Shown here piece after piece: positions 1 to 5,693 of a stretch of 11,694 bases of DNA (position 1 is the first letter of the stretch; each line of letters begins with the position of its first letter). Both the position numbers and the translations under genes were made by a program. The DNA comes from Desulfobacterales bacterium (GTDB lineage Bacteria; Desulfobacterota; Desulfobacteria; Desulfobacterales; JAUCGF01), in assembly GCA_029940345.1 (NCBI GenBank), contig JAOZRC010000103.1:1-11694 (forward strand). Direction: 5' to 3'. The notes beneath the pieces were generated by a model. The model worked only from the letters and a program-made list of their open reading frames with translations, ran no database searches and was not told the DNA's origin.

Positions 1-41
1 TAAAAGAAAGCTAAACGCAATGAAAAAATTCTGAAAATCCT

Positions 42-115
42 TAAATTCTGTAAATTCTGTAAATTCTGATTCAGACAATTAAAAAGCAAGGTGCAATTAT
101 GATCTGATTCAGACA
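42..115. repeat. Short direct repeats upstream of pepA
   Basis: Three tandem copies of TAAATTCTG lie at 42-50, 51-59 and 60-68. TCTGATTCAGACA occurs twice, at 65-77 and 103-115, and contains the small palindrome CTGATTCAG. The rest of the stretch is AT-rich and non-coding. This looks like the edge of a dispersed intergenic repeat rather than an operator, but a regulatory role for the repeated 13-mer cannot be excluded. I see no convincing pepA promoter. Confidence 0.5.
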
Positions 116-166
116 GTTTAAACAACAACTTGGAATACTATATTCGATACTAAGAGGAGAATCAAT

Positions 167-1636
167 ATGCTAACCTTAAAATCAATCAATCTGAAAAAAG
201 AAAAAACCGAAACTATCGTAATTCCGGTATGTGAGGATAAAAATATTCACACCGAAAAAACGATTATCAGCCTTGTGGAAAAAGCCAGGAAAATTGAGCA
301 GTTTAAAGGAAGGAAAAATGATGAGTTAATTTTATATCATCCAGAGGATGTCGGCGCACCTTGTGTCATTTTTTTAGGGATTGGCAAAGCCGCCGATGCA
401 GACACCGAAGTTTGGCGCGTTTTTGCGAGTAAGGCGGTTAAAATGGGCATCAAAAAAGAGCTGACATCGGTATCGGCAGTTGTTCCTTCAGCGAAAAAAA
501 CCGGTATGGAAAAAAATCGTCTGATTGAGTCTCTATCGGAAGGCGCCCTGCTTGGCAACCATCGGTTTGATCAATATAAAAAGAAAAAGAAGCTGAAACC
601 GTTGAAAAAAATTAATCTGTTGACCGCTTGGAATGTCACCGCCGAATTGGAAAAACAGACGGCTCGGACAGCGCGAATCTGTGACGGTGCGATTATGGCG
701 CGTGAATGGGTCAGCATACCGCCGAATGATAAACGTCCGGCGCGGTTTGCCAAATTAATCGTCAAACAGGCTAAAAAAGTGAATCTGAAAATTACGGTGC
801 TGAAAGAAAAAGAGCTGAAGCAAAAAAAATGCGGCGCAATTTTAGCCGTGGCTGTCGGCAGTCAGAGCAAACCCCGCATGATCGTTCTGTCTTATGAGCC
901 GAAGAATGCGAAAAAAACGGTCGCCCTGATTGGCAAAGGCGTCACGTTTGATTCGGGAGGCATCAATTTAAAACCGACCGGTTCGCTGGATACGATGAAA
1001 ATGGATATGGCCGGCGCCGCCGCGGTTGCCGCAACCATGATCACCCTGGCGCGAATTAAGTCTGATGTAAAAACTGTCGGCGTTATTCCGATTGTCGAAA
1101 ATATGCCTTCCGGTCATGCCAGCCGGCCGGGCGACATTATTAAAACCTATTCAGGCAAAACCGTTGAAATTGGCAATACGGATGCAGAAGGACGCCTGAT
1201 ACTGGCCGACGCTATGGCATACACCATTGATCTGTTCAAGCCCGATATGATGATTGATCTGGCAACCTTAACCGGCGCATGTGTTGCCGCTCTGGGTGAA
1301 AAAATTGCCGGCGTGTTTTCTTCGGATAAGAAAATAAGCGACGCGATTGTCACATCCGGCGAGCGCACCTTTGAACGGTGTTGGCCGTTGCCTTTGCCTG
1401 AAGATTATCAGAAGCTTTTAAAAAGTGAATTTGCGGATATTAAGAATTTAAGCAGTTCCCGCTGGGGAGGAGCCATCACCGCCGCCCTGTTTTTATCCGA
1501 GTTTGTGGGAGACACACCCTGGGCGCACATTGATATCGCCGGACCGGCGTATATTAAAAAAGGAGACGCATACTGCGGCGTGGGCGGAACAGGCTTTGGC
1601 GTACGCCTGCTGTGTGATTTGTTGCCGAATTTGTAA
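167..1636 (+). CDS. pepA: Leucyl aminopeptidase (peptidase family M17, PepA)
   Basis: Cytosolic two-metal aminopeptidase that releases N-terminal residues, leucine preferred, from peptides. The 489-aa length is normal for M17. The N-terminal domain (about 1-160) is the variable macrodomain-like part and the catalytic domain follows. All active-site residues are present: metal ligands K257, D262, D280, D339 and E341, plus catalytic K269 and R343. Each is offset by exactly 13 from the E. coli PepA residues. The family signature NTDAEGRL is at 337-344. The ATG at 167 is preceded by a GAGGAG ribosome binding site with normal spacing, which fixes the start. The gene stands alone and converges on the nickel transporter cluster. 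E. coli PepA also binds DNA in Xer recombination, but nothing here shows that role. Intact, no oddities. Confidence 0.97.
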   Translation: MLTLKSINLKKEKTETIVIPVCEDKNIHTEKTIISLVEKARKIEQFKGRKNDELILYHPEDVGAPCVIFLGIGKAADADTEVWRVFASKAVKMGIKKELTSVSAVVPSAKKTGMEKNRLIESLSEGALLGNHRFDQYKKKKKLKPLKKINLLTAWNVTAELEKQTARTARICDGAIMAREWVSIPPNDKRPARFAKLIVKQAKKVNLKITVLKEKELKQKKCGAILAVAVGSQSKPRMIVLSYEPKNAKKTVALIGKGVTFDSGGINLKPTGSLDTMKMDMAGAAAVAATMITLARIKSDVKTVGVIPIVENMPSGHASRPGDIIKTYSGKTVEIGNTDAEGRLILADAMAYTIDLFKPDMMIDLATLTGACVAALGEKIAGVFSSDKKISDAIVTSGERTFERCWPLPLPEDYQKLLKSEFADIKNLSSSRWGGAITAALFLSEFVGDTPWAHIDIAGPAYIKKGDAYCGVGGTGFGVRLLCDLLPNL

Positions 1637-1797
1637 GAGCCTGTTTGGAAAGTCGTGATCGAAGCGAAAAAGTGTGAGAGCGAGGGCTGATTTTCGCAAA
1701 TTTTAAGGGAATAGCCGGCCTATTGCCATGAAATTTGCGGAAATCAGAACCGTTCTCACGCTTTTGCAGCCGATTTAAGACTTTTCAAACAGGCTCT
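1636..1797. mobile_element. 162-bp palindromic MITE-like element / bidirectional hairpin
   Basis: Terminal inverted repeats at 1636-1654 (AGAGCCTGTTTGGAAAGTC) and 1779-1797 match at 18 of 19 positions. Pairing resumes inside, where the segment from GTGAGAGCG at 1675 onward matches the reverse complement of 1730-1759 with few mismatches. The centre is the palindrome AATAGCCGGCCTATT. The left end overlaps the last base of the pepA stop codon. There is no coding capacity, so this is a non-autonomous element or long hairpin repeat. Lying between convergent pepA and cbiO, it could terminate transcription from both sides. Confidence 0.75.
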
Positions 1798-1804
1798 AAG
1801 CGTA

Positions 1805-2569
1805 CTAATGTTGATGATTATGATTTGAATGCGGATGGGTGTGGGGATGGGAATGGATCATTTCCTGGCGGATGAGCTTGCCATTTTCAAGCCGATACAA
1901 GGTGTTGGTGGTGGCTTGCATAAAATGGCTTTCATGGGAAATGAGGATATAAGACTGGTTGATACGGTTCAATACATGGGTTAATCTGGTTCGTGTGTTG
2001 TCATCCAGACCGGTGCTGGGTTCATCCAAAAGTAACACTTCAGGCTCCATCGCCAGAACCGTTGCCAGGGCGATCAAACGTTTTTCGCCTCCGGATAACT
2101 GATGGGTAACGCGCTCTTCAAATCCGCCTAAACCCAGGGATGCCAACGTTTTTTCGGCGATTGCAATGGCTTCGGTTTTGGATTTGTTGAGATTTAAAGG
2201 GCCGAACGCCACATCTTCCAACACGGTGGGACAAAACAACTGATCATCCGCATCCTGGAAAAGAAGCCCGATTTTACGGTAAACCGTGCGAAAATCTTTC
2301 TCCGTGCGCACCGGGCGCCCTAAAATTTCAATTTCGCCGGACAACGGTTTTAAAAGCCCCATTATAATGTGAAGCAAGGTTGTTTTACCACTGCCGTTCG
2401 GTCCGAGCAGCCCCACCCGTTCACCCGTATAGAGTTCGAAATCAAGGTTCTCCAAAATAAGTTTGCGCCCGGATGCGAAATACCCAAAAGAGATGTTCTT
2501 GAGACGGATCAGGGGCTGCCTATTGTCGATTTTGGGGTGCGCGTTTCGATTGATAGATTCTACTTCCAA
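1805..2569 (-). CDS. cbiO: Nickel/cobalt ECF transporter ATPase (CbiO/NikO type), His-rich tail
   Basis: ATPase that powers group I energy-coupling-factor import of Ni2+ or Co2+, on the cytoplasmic face of the CbiQ-CbiM complex. From the chosen start (254 aa): Walker A GPNGSGKT 56-63, Q-loop LFQD with Q105, signature LSGGEK 158-163, Walker B VLLLDEP 178-184 and H-loop H212, all intact. The last 16 residues carry seven histidines alternating with P/S/T/N, a likely metal-binding tail seen in some nickel or cobalt proteins. The start is a TTG at 2569 placed 6 nt after GGGGAGG, overlapping the cbiQ end by 10 nt. An ATG at 2584 is possible but has a poor ribosome binding site. The open frame extends to 2671 only through unrelated sequence inside cbiQ. 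Ni is favoured over Co from the NikL neighbour. Confidence 0.93.
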   Translation of the reverse strand: MEVESINRNAHPKIDNRQPLIRLKNISFGYFASGRKLILENLDFELYTGERVGLLGPNGSGKTTLLHIIMGLLKPLSGEIEILGRPVRTEKDFRTVYRKIGLLFQDADDQLFCPTVLEDVAFGPLNLNKSKTEAIAIAEKTLASLGLGGFEERVTHQLSGGEKRLIALATVLAMEPEVLLLDEPSTGLDDNTRTRLTHVLNRINQSYILISHESHFMQATTNTLYRLENGKLIRQEMIHSHPHTHPHSNHNHQH

Positions 2570-3324
2570 ATGAGTCCTCCCCATTCCAAAAAAAGCAATA
2601 CTGCGATTCCAAGTGACATAAACATCGACCCTATCCAATCGCGCGGGGCAACTGAAAACTCCTGCAGGCAATAGAATTTTCCGTTAAATCCCCGGCATCG
2701 CATGGCCTGATGGACGCGTTGCGCGCGTTCGGCGGCTCTTACAAAAAGCATCCCGATAAGATAGGCATAGGTTTTGTAGGTGTGCATATTCGTTCCGGGA
2801 CGAAAACTGCGGATTGCAGCGGCACGCCGAAGTTTTTGGTATTCCTGCTCAATAACTGAAATGTAGCGGTATGTCAAAAGCAGGAGGAGAACCAACTTGG
2901 CGGATATCCCCATCTTCTCTAAACTATGCCCCAAAACGGCCAGGCTCATCGTGGCAACCAAAGCGCTGAATAGTATTAAAATAGCATTGGCTTTGAGTGT
3001 AATCCCAAGCGCCAGCATAACGCCGGGCTGTGTAAATGTCAGCGGGCCCAGTTTGAAGAGCGCCTGGCCGGGCATGGTGAGCGGTATAATCAGCCACAGC
3101 AGGAGTAGAAAACCCCATATTACGGTCAGTTTTTTAAATACCTTCCGCGAATCCAAGCGGGCTAAACAAACGAACAGAATTGCAATCACCAGCCCGGTAA
3201 TCAGTGTCGGCAGACGGTCAGACAGCGCAATCACCGTTGAAAACAAGGTAGCTCCCACAATCCTGAATTGCGGACAGAGTCGATGGATGCAGGATTCTCC
3301 GATAGCAAATTCTTCTTGGATCAT
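2560..3324 (-). CDS. cbiQ: Nickel/cobalt ECF transporter transmembrane T component (CbiQ/NikQ)
   Basis: Integral membrane coupling subunit of a metal ECF transporter. It links the substrate-binding CbiM to the CbiO ATPase. The 254-aa product has hydrophobic helices at about 24-57, 67-85, 100-132 and 142-158, and a C-terminal helix near 233-250. Between them is the cytoplasmic coupling region: RRAAAIRSF (166-174) and AMRCRGF (207-213) match the two Arg-containing coupling-helix motifs of EcfT proteins that dock into the ATPase. The ATG at 3324 lies 10 nt after the nikL stop and is preferred to a TTG at 3366 inside nikL. Its ribosome binding site is weak, so translational coupling to nikL is likely. 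The 3' end overlaps cbiO by 10 nt, a tight operon. Confidence 0.93.
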   Translation of the reverse strand: MIQEEFAIGESCIHRLCPQFRIVGATLFSTVIALSDRLPTLITGLVIAILFVCLARLDSRKVFKKLTVIWGFLLLLWLIIPLTMPGQALFKLGPLTFTQPGVMLALGITLKANAILILFSALVATMSLAVLGHSLEKMGISAKLVLLLLLTYRYISVIEQEYQKLRRAAAIRSFRPGTNMHTYKTYAYLIGMLFVRAAERAQRVHQAMRCRGFNGKFYCLQEFSVAPRDWIGSMFMSLGIAVLLFLEWGGLIWK

Positions 3325-3334
3325 ATTTTTACTT

Positions 3335-3961
3335 TTACGGCTTTTTAGAATGAAAATAGGCCGCAATTCCTATCAGGCCGAAAATATAGCCGATACCGCC
3401 CAGGATATCTTGCATAGAAGGCCCTTGGTTCTGATTGTCCATTAACATCTGGCGAACCGGTTTTATTTTTTTCTCAAGTTCGTTAGCGACCACAGTTCGA
3501 ACGTCATCTAACGTAAATGTCGATGTAACCGGAGGTGATACTGAAGATTGCACGTCCGGATTTATCGGTGGGTGATTTTCAGATAGCGGATGAGCGGTTT
3601 GCGCTTCATCAAATTCAGCTTGCGGAATCACCCATTCCGCCCGATGACCCGCGCCGGCGTCCAGAACTATTTTCAGTGTCGTTTTGCGAGGCGGTTTGAA
3701 TGCAAATGCGCCGTCAGGATCAGTGCGCCCCTCTGCCAGTTTCTCTCCTTGGACATCATAAACCGTGATTCGGCTGTTTTGTGCTTTTTTACCGCTGCTG
3801 AATTTGCTTTCCGTATGCACAGTGTCACCTTCCACATAGCCGAATACAATCACTTTATGGGCGAAAGCGGTGTCAGCGGTTAAAAGGAAAACCAGTAAAC
3901 TGATGACAATGAAAGTGATTTGGCCGCATGGCCTCCGATTGTTTAAGAAAAAGCTTTCCAT
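3335..3961 (-). CDS. nikL: NikL-like auxiliary subunit of nickel ECF transporter
   Basis: Accessory subunit that takes the place of CbiN in nickel-type CbiMQO systems. The 208-aa protein has an N-terminal hydrophobic stretch (15-30) ending AFA-H, which looks like a signal peptide whose cleavage would leave His35 at the mature N-terminus. A beta-rich carboxypeptidase-regulatory-like domain follows (about 35-115), with FSSGKKAQNSRITVYD, RTDPDGAFAF and DAGAGHRAEW typical of NikL. Next come a Pro-rich linker with several His, a possible coiled coil (150-175) and a C-terminal transmembrane helix (186-204) ending HSKKP. The ATG at 3961 has GGAG at normal spacing; a GTG four codons upstream is the alternative. 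Presence of NikL and absence of CbiN point to nickel. The exact role of NikL in transport is not well defined. Confidence 0.82.
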   Translation of the reverse strand: MESFFLNNRRPCGQITFIVISLLVFLLTADTAFAHKVIVFGYVEGDTVHTESKFSSGKKAQNSRITVYDVQGEKLAEGRTDPDGAFAFKPPRKTTLKIVLDAGAGHRAEWVIPQAEFDEAQTAHPLSENHPPINPDVQSSVSPPVTSTFTLDDVRTVVANELEKKIKPVRQMLMDNQNQGPSMQDILGGIGYIFGLIGIAAYFHSKKP

Positions 3962-4030
3962 GATTTTCTCCACAGTAAATTTGCTAAATGAACATCATTA
4001 CCGGATATCCTTCAAAATAGCATCAATGTA

Positions 4031-4150
4031 GTTTACACTTTTTTCTATATCGTCCCTATGGGACTTATTGTATTGGCAAGCATCTTTCTATAGATATTAT
4101 GTCCCTAACGGGACAAAGTGTAAACCGACAAGTGAGTTATGATCAAGCCC
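4031..4150. repeat. Palindromic repeat between cbiM and nikL
   Basis: GTTTACACTTT at 4031-4041 is exactly complementary to AAAGTGTAAAC at 4115-4125. Inside lie two small hairpins of the same design, GTCCC-TAT-GGGAC (4052-4064) and GTCCC-TAAC-GGGAC (4101-4114). The right flank AGTTATGATCAAGCCC (4135-4150) is identical to 5178-5193, and GTAGTTTACACTTTTT (4028-4043) recurs as the reverse complement at 5323-5338. It is therefore a member of the same repeat family as the elements at 5122-5368. It splits the operon with a 200-nt gap and may affect read-through into nikL. Confidence 0.65.
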
Positions 4151-4161
4151 CACTTTTTTAT

Positions 4162-4773
4162 TTACGTTGGCAGCCCTGACTCGATTAAAAGGGATGGTTG
4201 CACTTTTTTAAGAAAAGCGATGCAAAAAGCGGTAATAATGCCTTCAATCACCATCAGGGGCAGATGGGTGATCACGACTACCGCAGCCACCTCTGAAAAC
4301 GCATCCTGGGTGAACATCAAGGCCGCATACAAAATGATCGAACTCAAAAAAACGGCAAAAAAACCGCCGAAAAAAGCCGCCGGCAACATCCAAGATGGCT
4401 TTTTGTGCCATAAGAATTGGACAATGTAATAGACGCTAATCGCCGGTAAAGCCATAACGACCGTATTGACGCCCAGGGTGGTGATTCCGCCAAACTGGAA
4501 AAAAACGCCTTGAAGCACAAGTGCGATCATTATCGTCGGAAAAACGCTCCACCCTAACAAAATCCCCAAAAGACCGTTGAGAATCAGATGAACGTTGGAC
4601 AGACCGACAGGCACATGCACCAGTGATGCGACAAAAAAAGCGGCTGCCAGGATTGCCGTACGGGGCATGTTGTCATAATCCAATCTTTTTAAACCAATAG
4701 CGACGCCGACAACGGCTAAGACTGCGCCTGAAACCAACACCGGACCGGATAAAACACCTTCGGAAATGTGCAT
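4162..4773 (-). CDS. cbiM: Nickel/cobalt ECF transporter substrate-specific subunit CbiM/NikM
   Basis: Seven-helix-type membrane S component that captures Ni2+ or Co2+. The 203-aa protein starts MHISEG, the family hallmark: in CbiM/NikM the N-terminus is inserted into the protein and His2 is a metal ligand. Other conserved positions are HVPVGLSNVH (53-62, with His53 and His62), the GGITTLGVNTVVMALPA loop (95-111) and HLPLMVIEGIITAF (170-183). The length is typical of CbiM without a fused CbiN/NikN domain, so an accessory subunit is expected and is supplied by nikL downstream. The ATG at 4773 has AAGGAG 10 nt upstream. It lies 30 nt after a small ORF that probably shares its transcript. Nickel rather than cobalt is inferred from NikL. 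Confidence 0.95.
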   Translation of the reverse strand: MHISEGVLSGPVLVSGAVLAVVGVAIGLKRLDYDNMPRTAILAAAFFVASLVHVPVGLSNVHLILNGLLGILLGWSVFPTIMIALVLQGVFFQFGGITTLGVNTVVMALPAISVYYIVQFLWHKKPSWMLPAAFFGGFFAVFLSSIILYAALMFTQDAFSEVAAVVVITHLPLMVIEGIITAFCIAFLKKVQPSLLIESGLPT

Positions 4774-4803
4774 TTGTTTTTACTCCTTGCCTGATCTGCT
4801 TTT

Positions 4804-4902
4804 TCAGTCGTGAAAGTGAACTCCTGGCATCGCGCCCAACTCCGCTTCTTTGTCCCGGCCATTGTGTTTTAATTTATCATCGGCACTGTTTAAATAGGTC
4901 AT
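4804..4902 (-). CDS. Small ORF (32 aa) leading the nickel transporter operon
   Basis: A 32-codon ORF starts at ATG 4902, preceded by GGGGAGGGGAA, one of the strongest ribosome binding sites in the window, and ends 30 nt before cbiM on the same strand. The product begins MTYLNSADDKLKH, is charged and soluble-looking, and ends GVHFHD. Histidines sit at 13, 29 and 31, so metal contact at the C-terminus is conceivable. It has no signal peptide or membrane segment. I do not recognise a family. It could be a real small protein, a leader peptide whose translation controls cbiM expression, or a chance ORF. The strong start site and operon position favour translation. Confidence 0.5.
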   Translation of the reverse strand: MTYLNSADDKLKHNGRDKEAELGAMPGVHFHD

Positions 4903-4913
4903 TTCCCCTCCCC

Positions 4914-4971
4914 AAAAAAAAACACGAAACCGGGGCATCTTCGTGATACAATTACCTTCGAGGTTCGTGTT
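4914..4971 (-). terminator. Terminator-like hairpin in the small ORF/cbiM leader
   Basis: On the minus strand AACACGAA (4971-4964) pairs with TTCGTGTT (4928-4921), extended by CC/GG past a one-base bulge. Nine T residues follow at 4922-4914, directly before the GGGGAGGGG ribosome binding site. The loop is long (about 30 nt), so stability is moderate. It lies about 60 nt downstream of the predicted transcription start of this same operon, so it would act as an attenuator rather than an end-of-gene terminator. No other gene ends here on this strand. Confidence 0.45.
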
Positions 4972-5036
4972 CGCGTTTTATTCAATCAATATTAAAATAG
5001 ATGGCAGAGGGCTTCTTGCTCTCGTTTTTTGAAGCA

Positions 5037-5065
5037 TTTATAATCTGATCGCTGATTCAAGTCAA
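5037..5065 (-). promoter_or_regulatory. Sigma70-type promoter for the nickel transporter operon
   Basis: On the minus strand TTGACT (5065-5060) is followed after exactly 17 nt by TATAAA (5042-5037). Both hexamers match the consensus at five of six positions. Transcription would start near 5030 and give a leader of about 128 nt to the small ORF at 4902. I recognise no cobalamin or NiCo riboswitch in that leader, and no clear NikR palindrome at the promoter. Confidence 0.65.
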
Positions 5066-5121
5066 GAAAAAAACAGCGTATGTATAGACCTCGTCAGTTA
5101 CAAGTTTTAAGTGTTAAGTTT

Positions 5122-5193
5122 GGGCTTGATCATTGTTTCGGCCATAAAGAATGCGTTACAATCTGGCAAATGGCCGAAGTTATGATCAAGCCC
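5122..5193. repeat. 72-bp inverted repeat (hairpin)
   Basis: GGGCTTGATCAT (5122-5133) pairs perfectly with ATGATCAAGCCC (5182-5193). After a 4-nt internal loop, TCGGCCAT (5138-5145) pairs with ATGGCCGA (5170-5177), leaving a 24-nt loop. The right arm is shared with 4135-4150. It is non-coding, and an ORF running through it (5080-5301) has no ribosome binding site. Confidence 0.7.
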
Positions 5194-5208
5194 ATAAATT
5201 TGAATAAG

Positions 5209-5368
5209 ATATGTTGGCATCCTCCATTTGCCGGTTTACAATTTGACGGAGTGCTGAACCGAAGGCTCAGCAATTTGCGCCCATTCTGTGCCATACGCTA
5301 AAGCTTCGCTTTAGCACTCCTTCAAAAAGTGTAAACTACTTTTGGGTCGATATGAAGGATGCCGATAT
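5209..5368. repeat. 160-bp nested inverted repeat, MITE-like
   Basis: Outer arms ATATGTTGGCATCCT (5209-5223) and AGGATGCCGATAT (5356-5368) pair with small gaps. Inner arms at 5233-5255 and 5313-5336 pair through GTTTACA and GGAGTGCT. The centre holds two more hairpins: GCTGA/TCAGC (5253-5271) and GCTAAAGC-TTC-GCTTTAGC (5297-5315). GTAGTTTACACTTTTT on the minus strand (5338-5323) is shared with the repeat at 4031-4150. No protein is encoded. The rest of 5066-5470 is AT-rich spacer with nothing else I can support. Confidence 0.65.
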
Positions 5369-5472
5369 GTTGAACTTTTCATTTTTTTCACATTACCATT
5401 TTTGAAAGTGAAATGGCGGACAAAATTTGCACGAAAGGGCCTACCTAAATAAAATATTTACCGCTATCACTG

Positions 5473-5488
5473 TTCATGTAAATTTCAC
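5473..5488 (+). promoter_or_regulatory. Isolated cre-tag-like site (TTCAT-N6-TTCAC)
   Basis: TTCAT at 5473-5477 and TTCAC at 5484-5488 are spaced by six bases. This differs by one base from the E. coli CreB target TTCAC-N6-TTCAC. It lies 221 bp upstream of the VIT/vWA start, in an operon that encodes a CreB-type regulator. A single two-part match in AT-rich DNA could be chance; it gains weight from the four-repeat array at 5567-5604. Confidence 0.4.
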
Positions 5489-5566
5489 AATAAACATTTA
5501 TATTTTATATAAATATTACGAATTCAGTGACACAATCAAAGTTCAAACCGAACATTTAAATCACTT

Positions 5567-5604
5567 TTCATCATTTTTTCATTTTCACTTCATCGTTTTT
5601 TCAT
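5567..5604 (+). promoter_or_regulatory. Four-repeat CreB-type operator, TTCAT in 11-bp phase
   Basis: TTCAT occurs at 5567-5571, 5578-5582, 5589-5593 and 5600-5604, each exactly 11 bp after the last (N6 spacers). OmpR/PhoB-family regulators bind such head-to-tail half-sites on one helical face, and the CreB site is TTCAC-N6-TTCAC. Four half-sites would suit two regulator dimers. The -10-like CATTAT at 5615-5620 begins 10 bp after the array, the geometry seen at PhoB-activated promoters where the box replaces the -35. The likely regulator is the creB-like product encoded in the same operon, which implies autoregulation. Confidence 0.6.
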
Positions 5605-5614
5605 CCCCAGGGTG

Positions 5615-5620
5615 CATTAT
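5615..5620 (+). promoter_or_regulatory. Possible -10 element of the VIT/vWA-xrtK-creBC operon
   Basis: CATTAT matches TATAAT at four of six positions and has no -35 hexamer at the right distance. That is expected for an activator-dependent promoter with the operator in the -35 place. Transcription would start near 5627, giving a leader of about 67 nt that contains the hairpin GCGGTTT-AAAA-AAACCGC (5639-5656). Confidence 0.35.
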
Positions 5621-5693
5621 CCTGATCAACTTTGAAGCGCGGTTTAAAAAAACCGCATTGACGTTAATTTTAATTGCAGACAAGGAGGAAAAA

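Noticed and set aside
2570..2671. Longer start for cbiO
   Set aside because: The added residues are antisense-free read-through of cbiQ in another frame and unlike any CbiO N-terminus. The TTG at 2569 has an ideal GGGGAGG site.
4903..5060. Cobalamin or NiCo riboswitch upstream of cbiM
   Set aside because: None of the conserved core blocks of either class could be found, so only an undefined leader structure is claimed.
5080..5301. 73-codon ORF in the intergenic repeat region
   Set aside because: It runs through two hairpin repeats, has no ribosome binding site and no recognisable composition.
5378..5412. Further TTCAT/TTCAC and GTGAA words upstream
   Set aside because: They are spaced by 9 or other distances, not 11 bp, so they do not form cre-tag pairs.
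5427..5693. N-terminal 89-residue extension of the VIT/vWA ORF
   Set aside because: It has no ribosome binding site at 5427 and translates AT-rich operator DNA with poor composition. A strong AAGGAGG and a signal peptide begin at 5694.
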